Source of the DNA: Ardenticatenaceae bacterium
Lineage (GTDB): Bacteria > Chloroflexota > Anaerolineae > Promineifilales > Promineifilaceae
DNA: 64,000 nucleotides
NCBI GenBank assembly: GCA_020634435.1
Contig: JACKBS010000005.1
Span: 868,001-932,000, forward strand
Direction: 5' to 3'
This document shows positions 16,513 through 23,596 of this stretch, one piece after another. The notes beneath the pieces are model-generated. The model saw only the letters and a program-made list of their open reading frames with translations, searched no databases and had not been told where the DNA came from. Within the stretch, counting starts at the first letter, position 1, and every line of letters starts with the position of its first letter. The position numbers and the translations under genes are program-made.

Positions 16513-17883
16513 TTGAACAACTTCATGCCGAAATTAGTGGGAGCCAAAAGTGACAAAGGGCCGGTTCGTCCCATAAACGAAGATGCGTACTGGGTCAGCC
16601 ATGCCGAGGTACCCACAGAATTGGGCGCACTTTACATTGTGGCCGATGGTGTTGGTGGCCAGGAAGCTGGCGATATAGCTGCCCATAAGGCTATCGAGAT
16701 CATTAGCGAGGTGTTCTATACGCAGCGCCAGAGTGGTACAGACGTTCCAACTGCCCTTGAAATGGCTATCCGTCAGGCGAATCGGCTGGTTTTAGAGTTG
16801 GGACAGGCGCGTGGTGTGGGCAAGATGGGCTGTACCGTGGTAACGGCCGTTGTTCACGAAGGTTACCTGTATGTTGCCCATGTGGGCGATGCCCGCGCCT
16901 ACTTGCTGATGGGCAACCAGCTTAAGCGGCTAACCCGCGATGATACCTGGGTGCAAAAACAGGTCGAAGCTGGGGTAATCACGCCCCAACAGGCTGCGGA
17001 GCATGAACTACGCAACGTGGTTACCCAGGTGCTGGGCAACAAAGAAGATATTGATATCCACTTGATGCCGCCCTTCGAGCTTTACACCAACGATACTTTC
17101 TTGCTTTGCTCAGATGGTTTGTACGATCCTCTCAGTTTTAAGCAAATTCAGCGGCTATTGCATAGTAAATCGGCGCAAACCGCCGCAGAAGATTTGGTGC
17201 AGGCCTCCATTGATGCCCAAACGCATGATAACGTAACGGCCGTTGTTGTTAGCGCAGGCAAAATCCCAGGGAAGGTCAGGGCCGTTCAATCGGCCCCCCG
17301 TGGCAAACAAACAGCCATTCCTGCCTGGGTGTTTGCCACGCTGATTGTGACTGTGTTGCTGGCTGCCGCCCTGTTTGTTTTTTTTGTCTTACCCAATACC
17401 CGGTTTGCCCAAAACGGTGAACCTACACAACTACCTATACTCAACCCAACGACAGAAATTGCGCCAGTGCCCAGCGATACTCCGGTGGTAGAAGCTGTAG
17501 CTACAGAAGTGGAAACGGCCGTAGCTCCCACCCTCACAGAGGCTGCCTCTACGCTGGAATTGCTGCCGAGTGCCACCCCGCCACCAACTGACACCCCGCC
17601 ACCGCCTATTGAAGCGCATGCCTGCATCCTGTTTGAATCTTATATCTGGCAGGATGCTGAGGTTCAATCTACCAGCTGTAACGAATTTGCTGGGGCCTCT
17701 ATTGCTAGTGGTGAAGAAGTAATTTTGGTCGAGAGCAGCGCCATTACAATTAACGGACCGGATAGCGCCTGCGCAGAAAATAGTTTTATGAAAGTACAAT
17801 CTATCTCAGATCCGAGCTTGAGTGGGTGGGTTTTAGCCAACAACATCCAGCCTGTTTCGCCAGGGGAAAGCTGTTCACCATAG
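16513..17883 (+). CDS. PP2C-family protein phosphatase with membrane anchor and SH3-like tail
   Basis: A 456-residue protein. The PP2C catalytic domain covers about residues 6-250, with the metal-binding motifs RPINEDAY, VADGVGGQEAGD, VGDARAYL, LCSDGLYD and HDNVTAVVV all intact. It should remove phosphate from Ser/Thr residues. One membrane helix follows (IPAWVFATLIVTVLLAAALF), then a Thr/Pro-rich linker and an extracytoplasmic cysteine-containing SH3-like domain. TTG at 16513 is chosen because AGGAGAGG at 16500-16507 is ideally spaced for it; a GTG at 16507 overlaps that site, and an ATG lies at 16525. It follows the membrane FHA gene by 36 bases and probably dephosphorylates its TxxD repeats (inference). 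Confidence 0.9.
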   Translation: MNNFMPKLVGAKSDKGPVRPINEDAYWVSHAEVPTELGALYIVADGVGGQEAGDIAAHKAIEIISEVFYTQRQSGTDVPTALEMAIRQANRLVLELGQARGVGKMGCTVVTAVVHEGYLYVAHVGDARAYLLMGNQLKRLTRDDTWVQKQVEAGVITPQQAAEHELRNVVTQVLGNKEDIDIHLMPPFELYTNDTFLLCSDGLYDPLSFKQIQRLLHSKSAQTAAEDLVQASIDAQTHDNVTAVVVSAGKIPGKVRAVQSAPRGKQTAIPAWVFATLIVTVLLAAALFVFFVLPNTRFAQNGEPTQLPILNPTTEIAPVPSDTPVVEAVATEVETAVAPTLTEAASTLELLPSATPPPTDTPPPPIEAHACILFESYIWQDAEVQSTSCNEFAGASIASGEEVILVESSAITINGPDSACAENSFMKVQSISDPSLSGWVLANNIQPVSPGESCSP

Positions 17884-17909
17884 ATTTGAGCCGGGAGAGG
17901 CAGTACAAC

Positions 17910-18500
17910 TCATCTGTTTGTCAACATTCTGCACGCCGCATGGCGGAAGCAGTCTACAACATGGTCGTTCACCATGCCGACGGCCTGCATAAATGCGTAA
18001 ATGATGGTGGGGCCAACAAAGCTGAAGCCGCGTTTCTTGAGCGCTTTGGACATGGCTTGCGATACGGCCGTTTCCGCCGGAACCTCCCTCATACTGCGCC
18101 AATTGTTCTGGATGGGACGGCCGTCTACAAACTCCCACAAAAAGGTACTAAACGACCCCTCTTGCTCCATAATTTCCAAATAGCCACGCGCATTTTTCAC
18201 CACCGACTGCACTTTCAACCGGTTGCGTATAATGCCCGGATTTTGCAGCAGCTCAGCAATTTTTGCTTCGTCGTAGCGGACAATTTTCTCCGGATCGAAT
18301 TGGTCGAAGGCTTGCCAGTAGTTCTCGCGCTTGCGTAAGATGGTGATCCAACTCAATCCGGCCTGGGCACCGTCTAAAATAAGCTTGGCAAAGAGCCGTT
18401 GGTCATCATACTCCGGCACGCCCCATTCTTCGTCATGGTAACTCACATACAAGGGGTCATCGCCACACCAGCCACATCGCTCGGTCGTTTCACTATGCAT
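17910..18500 (-). CDS. tag: DNA-3-methyladenine glycosylase I
   Basis: A 196-residue base-excision repair enzyme that removes 3-methyladenine from DNA. The N-terminus RCGWCGDDPLYVSYHDEEWG holds the zinc-binding Cys and His of the Tag family. The central GLSWITILRKRENY segment and the C-terminal NDHVVDCFRH are also typical. Length equals the family norm. It is convergent with the phosphatase gene, with only 26 bases between stop codons and no visible terminator, and divergent from the two-component regulator. It looks like a housekeeping gene that marks the right border of the secretion-like locus. Confidence 0.95.
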   Translation of the reverse strand: MHSETTERCGWCGDDPLYVSYHDEEWGVPEYDDQRLFAKLILDGAQAGLSWITILRKRENYWQAFDQFDPEKIVRYDEAKIAELLQNPGIIRNRLKVQSVVKNARGYLEIMEQEGSFSTFLWEFVDGRPIQNNWRSMREVPAETAVSQAMSKALKKRGFSFVGPTIIYAFMQAVGMVNDHVVDCFRHAACRMLTNR

Positions 18501-18595
18501 TTAGCACCTCCACCGCCGATCTTTCTACAGATCGAATGATTTGGCAAGCATGATTCATGCGCGTGAAAAAATGGGGCAATGCCAGGCTGAACGAC

Positions 18596-18613
18596 CTTAA
18601 ATTTAGCTTAAAT
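18596..18613 (+). promoter_or_regulatory. Direct-repeat box, likely response-regulator binding site
   Basis: CTTAAAT-TTAG-CTTAAAT: two perfect 7-bp direct repeats with 11-bp periodicity, the layout bound by PhoB/OmpR-family dimers. It sits 21 bases before a -35 element, upstream of the response-regulator gene. A near-identical box (16 of 18 bases) lies at 23443-23460. Confidence 0.65.
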
Positions 18614-18634
18614 CCCCAAACCCAAGTTGTTTCG

Positions 18635-18663
18635 TTGCCAGGGCTGTGTCACAATCCCATTAT
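18635..18663 (+). promoter_or_regulatory. Candidate promoter of the two-component operon
   Basis: TTGCCA (18635-18640), a 17-base spacer and CATTAT (18658-18663). The direct-repeat box lies just upstream, which suits autoregulation. The predicted start of transcription would be close to the Shine-Dalgarno sequence, so the assignment is tentative. Confidence 0.4.
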
Positions 18664-18686
18664 CCGTTAAAGGACCTACCCAAATT

Positions 18687-19379
18687 ATGATCCAACTGTT
18701 GCTAATTGATGATGATCCGATGATTACCGAACCGCTGGTACGGCAGTTAGAGGCGGCTGGTTACCGGGTGCTGGTGGCGCATAACGGCCGTACTGGCCTG
18801 GAACTGGCGCAAACGCACCAACCTGACCTGGTGGTGCTGGACGTGATGATGCCCGAAATGGATGGCTGGGAAGTGTGCCGCAAGCTGCGCCAGAGCAGCG
18901 TCGTGCCCATCCTGATGCTGACCGCCCTGGGCGACGAAGTAGATCGCATTTTGGGGTTGGAGCTAGGGGCCGACGATTACCTTACCAAGCCCTTTAGCAC
19001 GCGCGAGCTCAAAGCCCGTATCAAGGCGCTGCTGCGCCGTGTGGAGCTGGACCAACACACCGCACCCACGCGCCACGAGCTGACGGTCGGGGAAATTCGC
19101 GTGGATTTAGACACCCGTCAGGTGTTCAAAAATGGCGAACCATTGCAGCTGCGCTACAAAGAATTTGAGCTGCTCAGCTTGCTGTTGAGCCGGGCAGGCG
19201 ATGTGGTAACCCGCGCCGAGCTGTTCGACAAAATTTGGGGTACCGATTGGTTGGGCGATACCCGCACCCTCGATGTGCACATTCGCTGGCTGCGCGAAAA
19301 GATCGAGGCCGATCCCAGCCAGCCGCGCTACATCCAGACCGTGCGCGGCGTGGGTTACCGTCTGGTAGGAGCCGATTGA
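18687..19379 (+). CDS. OmpR/PhoB-family response regulator
   Basis: A 230-residue regulator. The receiver domain (about 1-115) has the acidic pair DDD near the start, the phospho-accepting aspartate in VVLDVMMPEMDGW, the conserved Thr in MLTALGD and the Lys in DDYLTKPF. The C-terminal winged-helix domain (about 130-230) has the LTVGEIRVD strand, YKEFELLSLLL and VRGVGYRLV typical of the PhoB class. ATG at 18687 is chosen over the in-frame upstream codon at 18627, because the receiver begins right at MIQLLLIDDD and AAAGGA precedes it. Its stop overlaps the start of the sensor kinase. A repeat box of PhoB type upstream suggests autoregulation. Confidence 0.93.
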   Translation: MIQLLLIDDDPMITEPLVRQLEAAGYRVLVAHNGRTGLELAQTHQPDLVVLDVMMPEMDGWEVCRKLRQSSVVPILMLTALGDEVDRILGLELGADDYLTKPFSTRELKARIKALLRRVELDQHTAPTRHELTVGEIRVDLDTRQVFKNGEPLQLRYKEFELLSLLLSRAGDVVTRAELFDKIWGTDWLGDTRTLDVHIRWLREKIEADPSQPRYIQTVRGVGYRLVGAD

Positions 19380-20812
19380 TGTTTGGCCAGCGGCGTTTGC
19401 GCACCCGCCTGATTGTTACCTTTGTGAGCCTGATTTTGCTGGGGTTTGCCGGTTTGTCGCTGCTGGCTGGCAACCAGATTTCGGCTGGAGCTGTAGAAGA
19501 TTTTGAGCGCAGTTTGGCAGCCCAGGCAACCCTGGTGGCCCGTAGCTTGCGCGAACCACTGGAGCATTATGTGGATGGGGAGGCTTCATTTGCAACGATG
19601 CAAACGGCCGTTACTGACCTGGCCAATGACCAAAATCTGCAAATCACCCTCATCGACACCGACGGCTTTGCCTGGCTGAGCAACGATGACAGCGTGGGCA
19701 ACGTCAATTTGAGCCAGGACCCGGAAGTGCAGGCGGTGCTCAGCGGCAGCCAAAATAGTGTTTTTGATACACGCGCCAATGACCAAAATATTGACACAAT
19801 TTATACGGCCGTTCCCATTTCTGAAGATGGCTACCTATTGAGCATCGTGCGCGTGGCGGCCCCGGCCAGCGCGACGGCCAGCATCATCAACCAGCGTTAC
19901 CTGGCTTTGGCTGGTGGCGTCTTGGCGTTGACGGTTTTGGCGGTAGTGGCTGCGCTGTGGTTGTCCGCCTCGTTTACCCGGCCGTTGGAAAGTTTACAGG
20001 CTTCGGCACTACAGCTGGCGGCTGGCGATTTGAGCCAGCGAGTGAGCATCAGCCGACAGGACGAACTGGGGCAGCTGGGCGAAACGTTTAACCACATGGC
20101 CGAGCGCGTCGAGGCGATGCTGCTGGAGCAAAAAGCGTTTGCCAGCAATGCCTCGCATGAACTGCGTACGCCGCTCACCACCATTCGCCTGCGCAGCGAG
20201 GCATTGCGCGATGGTGGACTGGACGAGACTACGACCCGGCAGTACATCGCCGAAATTGACGACGAAGTGGCCCGCCTGGGCCGCCTGGTCAACGACCTCA
20301 TCCAGCTTTCCCGTTTTGATTCGGGCCGGGCCGAATTGGGCGATGAGCAGATCGATCCGGTGCGCCTGGGCCGTTCGTTGTGCCAGCAGCTGCAAAAAAC
20401 GGCCGTTGCCAAACAAATCACCCTGGTGCTCGATGCGCCGGACCATTTACCCGCTATCCAGGCCAACCAGAGCCACGTGCGCATTGTGCTGCAAAACCTG
20501 CTGGAAAATGCGCTTAAGTACACGCCCGAAGGCGGGGAAGTTCGTTGGCGGTTGGCGCTGGAAGAGGGGTATCTGCGCAGCGATGTGCAAGACAGTGGCA
20601 TGGGTCTGGCTGCTGAGGACATCCCCCACCTGTTTGAGCGCTTTTACCGTGCCGACAAGGCCCACACGCGAACCACAGGCGGGGCCGGGCTGGGCTTGCC
20701 GCTGGCTCGGTCGATAGTGGAGTTCTACAACGGCCGTATCGACATCCACAGCGACGGTGTTGGGCGTGGCACGACGGCTACGGTCTGGTGGCCCATTACC
20801 TCCTCAAGTTAA
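19379..20812 (+). CDS. Membrane sensor histidine kinase
   Basis: A 477-residue kinase whose ATG overlaps the regulator stop (TGATG), so translation is coupled. It has a membrane helix at about 11-32, an extracytoplasmic sensor region of about 140 residues with no cysteines or obvious cofactor motif, a second membrane helix at about 175-197, a HAMP segment, an H-box FASNASHELRTPL, an N-box QNLLENALKYTP, and G-boxes DSGMGL and GAGLGL. It should phosphorylate the regulator encoded just upstream. The signal is unknown. The convergent reductase operon and the shared box near 23440 suggest a redox or metal stimulus, which is inference. Confidence 0.93.
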   Translation: MFGQRRLRTRLIVTFVSLILLGFAGLSLLAGNQISAGAVEDFERSLAAQATLVARSLREPLEHYVDGEASFATMQTAVTDLANDQNLQITLIDTDGFAWLSNDDSVGNVNLSQDPEVQAVLSGSQNSVFDTRANDQNIDTIYTAVPISEDGYLLSIVRVAAPASATASIINQRYLALAGGVLALTVLAVVAALWLSASFTRPLESLQASALQLAAGDLSQRVSISRQDELGQLGETFNHMAERVEAMLLEQKAFASNASHELRTPLTTIRLRSEALRDGGLDETTTRQYIAEIDDEVARLGRLVNDLIQLSRFDSGRAELGDEQIDPVRLGRSLCQQLQKTAVAKQITLVLDAPDHLPAIQANQSHVRIVLQNLLENALKYTPEGGEVRWRLALEEGYLRSDVQDSGMGLAAEDIPHLFERFYRADKAHTRTTGGAGLGLPLARSIVEFYNGRIDIHSDGVGRGTTATVWWPITSSS

Positions 20813-20819
20813 CAAAAAA

Positions 20820-20848
20820 ACCGCAAAGGTTAATCAAACCTTTGCGGT
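20820..20848. terminator. Bidirectional intrinsic terminator
   Basis: An 11-bp perfect stem ACCGCAAAGGT / ACCTTTGCGGT with a seven-base loop. It is preceded by an A-run (a T-run on the minus strand) and followed by CTCTTTCTT. It separates the sensor kinase from the convergent reductase operon. Confidence 0.8.
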
Positions 20849-20866
20849 CTCTTTCTTGCTGCCTGC

Positions 20867-20925
20867 ATTTTCCCGGAAACTGCTTTTTAGGAGTGGGGCA
20901 CCTTGTCAGCAATTTCCGGGAAAAT
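20867..20925. repeat. 13-bp inverted repeat after the reductase gene
   Basis: ATTTTCCCGGAAA (20867-20879) is the exact reverse complement of 20913-20925. It lies just past the stop of the minus-strand reductase gene. The core resembles the stem at 34396-34432. There is no T-run next to it, so it may stabilise mRNA or assist the following terminator. Confidence 0.6.
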
Positions 20926-20926
20926 C

Positions 20927-21631
20927 TTAGGCCGATGCGGTTTTCCCTTTGCCCACCAGCAGGCGGAAGTTGGTCAAAAAGAGCACCATCAGGCCGCTGC
21001 CCCAGTAAAGAATTTGCATGCCCAAATTGCCGCTGTCTGTACCGGCCATAACGCCATGTACGGTGGCTAGCAAATAGACGCCAAACGTCAGGTAGTGCAG
21101 CTGCCGCCATCGCTTTTGGCCAATCTGCTTGCGAAAATTAAAGCTCAGCGACGTGACAAACATCACATAAAAGCTAATGATGCCCAACCCAACCCAGCCG
21201 GGTTTGTAGGGGCCAATGAATGGCATCGTCAGGTCAGCCAGGGAATAGCTGTAATAGCTGTCCCACAGCAGCGCTAGGGCGTGCAGGCTGGTTAAAACCA
21301 CGGCTAGCCAGGAAAGGATGTTGTGCATGGCCAGGGAAAGGGCCGCCGGGATGTGATCTTTCAGCAGCTTGGTGCTGAGCAGCAAGCCCCAAATGGTGGA
21401 GCTGGCCAGCAGCAAATAAGCCACCGTGCCTGCCGAACGAGTGAAATACCAGGGGGTTTTCTCGGTGATGGCCAGCGTTTGAGCCAGGGCTGCGCCCACT
21501 GGGGTGGTGGTTAACAGCCAGCCACTAGCCAGGATGACCAGACCACCCATCACGCCCAAGATCAGGCTCAACACCACGGTGATGGCGGTGTCCAGGTAGT
21601 CTGTCTGATTGTTGTCGGTAACAGTTGTCAT
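20927..21631 (-). CDS. Ferric-reductase-like haem b transmembrane protein
   Basis: A 234-residue integral membrane protein with about six hydrophobic helices. Conserved histidines sit in helices of the type seen in the ferric-reductase-like/MsrQ family (AMHNILSWLAVVLTSLHALALL, and LHYLTFGVYLLATVHGVM), which bind two b haems. It would carry electrons across the membrane. ATG at 21631 is preferred to the upstream TTG at 21652, since GGAGAA stands six bases before it. It is the last gene of an operon with an ApbE FMN transferase and two small exported proteins. No flavin- or NAD-binding reductase domain is fused to it, so the electron donor must be another protein. Confidence 0.85.
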   Translation of the reverse strand: MTTVTDNNQTDYLDTAITVVLSLILGVMGGLVILASGWLLTTTPVGAALAQTLAITEKTPWYFTRSAGTVAYLLLASSTIWGLLLSTKLLKDHIPAALSLAMHNILSWLAVVLTSLHALALLWDSYYSYSLADLTMPFIGPYKPGWVGLGIISFYVMFVTSLSFNFRKQIGQKRWRQLHYLTFGVYLLATVHGVMAGTDSGNLGMQILYWGSGLMVLFLTNFRLLVGKGKTASA

Positions 21632-21688
21632 TGTGTTCTCCAAAGTCTGCAAATAAGTCCGATTTGAATAAATGAATATAAAAATGAA

Positions 21689-22666
21689 TTAGATTTTTAA
21701 CGCTGTGCCTTGCAGTAGCTGATCCATCGCGGGAGTGGCCAGAATACGGCCGTCTCGCCCAATCACCAATCCTGCCAGGTCATGTTCCAATAAATTATCA
21801 ATGCCGGTGTCTGTGCCAGCGATTAAGGTGGCAGTGGCCCACGCTTCGGCAACGGCCGCTTCCGGGGCAAATACGGTTGCGGTAAGGGCGTCCGTGTTGG
21901 CTGGTTGGCCCGTCTGCGGGTCAATCAGGTGATGGGCCACCGCGCCATTTTGCACCCAGCTGCGGTAGTCAATGCCGGATGTGGCCAGAGCGCCGTTGGT
22001 CAGCCAAAAGGTTGCCAGGTCGCTGGTTGGTGCCGTCTCGGTCCAGGGCGTGCTAAGGGCCACGGGCCAGCCGGGGCAATCCAGCGGGGCCGAACCGGCG
22101 ACCAGATCGCCACCTGCATCTACCAGGGCCGGGCCTGTCTTTTCCAGTAGCGCCAGCGCCTGCTGCGCGGTATCGCCCTTGGCGATGCCGCCCAAATCTA
22201 GCCCCACGCCGATGGGCAACCGGACGGCCTGCCGGGTTTCGTCCAGCTCAATGTCGCGCCAGTGGCCTAAAAACGGTCCATCCTGGATTTGGTGACGACC
22301 GTGGTTCAGGCCCAAAGTCAGATGTTCAAAACTTTGGTTGTAACCGGCTTGCTGCAAAGCATGGAGCAGGGTCGGGTCAAAACGGCCGTTTGTCATTTCC
22401 GCCATCTGCACCGCCAGGGTCACTTCGCGCCAGAGCATATCTGAGACGGTGACCCATTGCCCGGAACGGCCGTTGAGCTGCATCAATTCGCTGTGGGGGC
22501 GGAAGCGGCTCAAAACGCTCTCGTTGTGGGCAAACAGGCCCTGAACTTCGGCAAACGCGGCGGCTGCGTCACGCCAATCGGCTGTGTCTAGCCAGAGCAC
22601 GATCTGGCTGCCCATAGCGCGAAAGGTGTGCGACTGCCAGGTGGTTGGGTGTGGCTGCTGGTTCAT
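21689..22666 (-). CDS. apbE: FAD:protein FMN transferase (ApbE family)
   Basis: A 325-residue ApbE-family protein, which attaches FMN to a threonine of extracytoplasmic flavoproteins using FAD and Mg2+. Family motifs are present: RFRPHSELMQLN near the start, DLGGIAKGDTAQQAL, VDAGGDLVAGS, LATSGIDYRSW, HLIDPQTGQP and the C-terminal AWATATLI. The start at 22666 is only four bases from the stop of the preceding small gene. A longer in-frame reading from 22855 would overlap that gene and is rejected. There is no lipobox or clear signal peptide at this start, so it may be cytoplasmic or use another route. No FMN-acceptor motif of the D-G-x-T-G-A-T type is seen in this operon, so the target lies elsewhere. 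Confidence 0.9.
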   Translation of the reverse strand: MNQQPHPTTWQSHTFRAMGSQIVLWLDTADWRDAAAAFAEVQGLFAHNESVLSRFRPHSELMQLNGRSGQWVTVSDMLWREVTLAVQMAEMTNGRFDPTLLHALQQAGYNQSFEHLTLGLNHGRHQIQDGPFLGHWRDIELDETRQAVRLPIGVGLDLGGIAKGDTAQQALALLEKTGPALVDAGGDLVAGSAPLDCPGWPVALSTPWTETAPTSDLATFWLTNGALATSGIDYRSWVQNGAVAHHLIDPQTGQPANTDALTATVFAPEAAVAEAWATATLIAGTDTGIDNLLEHDLAGLVIGRDGRILATPAMDQLLQGTALKI

Positions 22667-22670
22667 CGGC

Positions 22671-22970
22671 TCACCGGGATGACCGGGTGCGGGCCACGGG
22701 TCGAATTTGCGGCTGCACCACCTGCGGAATTTGCTGTAGTTGAATTTGCGTGCCCCGGTTGGTCGGTGGCAGCGGCAGCGTTGCGCTATTATCTGCCGGA
22801 ATGACGATGGTGACGGATTCGGTGGGGGAAACGGCCGTTTCCCCCACCGATACATCTTGCGCAGCCAAAAGCCGCGTTCCGGCCAGGGTGGCCAACAAGC
22901 TGCCCACCACCAGGAACGTTTTCAGGGGACCTATTTGTTGGCTGGTGTTTCTTTTGCGATTAGTCGTCAT
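22671..22970 (-). CDS. Small exported protein of unknown function
   Basis: A 99-residue protein. A positively charged start (MTTNRKRN) is followed by a hydrophobic segment (TFLVVGSLLATLAGTRLL, about residues 18-35), then a Pro/Gln/Thr-rich low-complexity tail with PQVVQPQIRPVARTRSSR at the end. It is probably a membrane-anchored or secreted protein. Its ATG overlaps the stop of the preceding gene by eleven bases and its stop lies four bases before apbE, so it is translationally coupled inside the operon. I do not recognise a family. The in-frame region upstream of 22970 lies inside the neighbouring gene and is not used. Confidence 0.7.
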   Translation of the reverse strand: MTTNRKRNTSQQIGPLKTFLVVGSLLATLAGTRLLAAQDVSVGETAVSPTESVTIVIPADNSATLPLPPTNRGTQIQLQQIPQVVQPQIRPVARTRSSR

Positions 22971-23358
22971 GTTCGTAACCCTCGTGTTCTTCATGTTCAC
23001 CACCAAATTGGAACGTGCTGGCGCTGCTGGCGGCACTGTTGGTGCTGTTGATTTGATCTTGCAAGTTAATAATCGTCTGGTTTGCTGCATCCAGCTGTGT
23101 CTGGTAGGCGGCTTCGCGGTCTTGCAAAACGCGTACTGTTTGTTCCAGCTCGGCGCTGTATTCCTGCCACGCTTTGATGGCTTCTTCGGCCGCAGGGTCC
23201 GTAGTGTTGATTTGCGGCTGCTGGGGGAGTTCTTGCGGAACGGCCGTATCGCTGTTCCCGGATGCAGCGCCCAAATTGCCAAATCCCAATCCCAGCAGGG
23301 TGATGAGGATCAATCCTGTTAGGGTGCCTGCTGCCAAAATTCCTTTTGTTCGAGTCAT
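22960..23358 (-). CDS. Small exported coiled-coil protein with His/Glu-rich tail
   Basis: A 132-residue protein and the first gene of the reductase operon. It has an N-terminal membrane or signal segment (GILAAGTLTGLILITLLGLGF), then a linker, then a coiled coil of about 60 residues (AIKAWQEYSAELEQTVRVLQ onward to INLQDQINS). The tail GGEHEEHEGYEHDD is rich in His and acidic residues and likely binds metal. ATG at 23358 is chosen over the adjacent ATG at 23361, because GGAGG is better spaced. Placement with a haem b reductase and ApbE suggests a role in extracytoplasmic metal or electron handling, but this is inference. Confidence 0.75.
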   Translation of the reverse strand: MTRTKGILAAGTLTGLILITLLGLGFGNLGAASGNSDTAVPQELPQQPQINTTDPAAEEAIKAWQEYSAELEQTVRVLQDREAAYQTQLDAANQTIINLQDQINSTNSAASSASTFQFGGEHEEHEGYEHDD

Positions 23359-23421
23359 CATAAACCTCCATTGGTTGTGTAATGTGATAGCTTCATCATA
23401 GGCCAACTCGTTCGGCGGTGG

Positions 23422-23460
23422 GTTAACACTGATCTAAACATTGTTAAATTTGGCTTAAAT
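23422..23460. promoter_or_regulatory. Four-part direct-repeat box shared with the regulator promoter
   Basis: GTTAAAT-TTGG-CTTAAAT at 23443-23460 matches the box at 18596-18613 in 16 of 18 bases. Two weaker half-sites (GTTAACA at 23422, TCTAAAC at 23433) continue the 10-11-bp spacing. It lies between the divergent reductase operon and the cytochrome b gene; a -10-like TATGAT on the minus strand is at 23395-23400 and a plus-strand TATACT at 23541-23546. Confidence 0.6.
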
Positions 23461-23596
23461 CTTGGCGGCGAGGGAGTGTGGCGGGCTGTCCTCTTCATAT
23501 TTTCTTCACACTATCAACATATTCAGTGAACAACCATTCCTATACTGAACCCTAAGCGCCCTCAAAAACCGTATTTCGCCGGGGCGCGGAGGCAAA

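Noticed and set aside
22671..23282. Longer 203-codon reading of the small exported protein
   Set aside because: Its first half overlaps the coiled-coil gene in another frame and has no signal; the ATG at 22970 gives a sensible exported protein.
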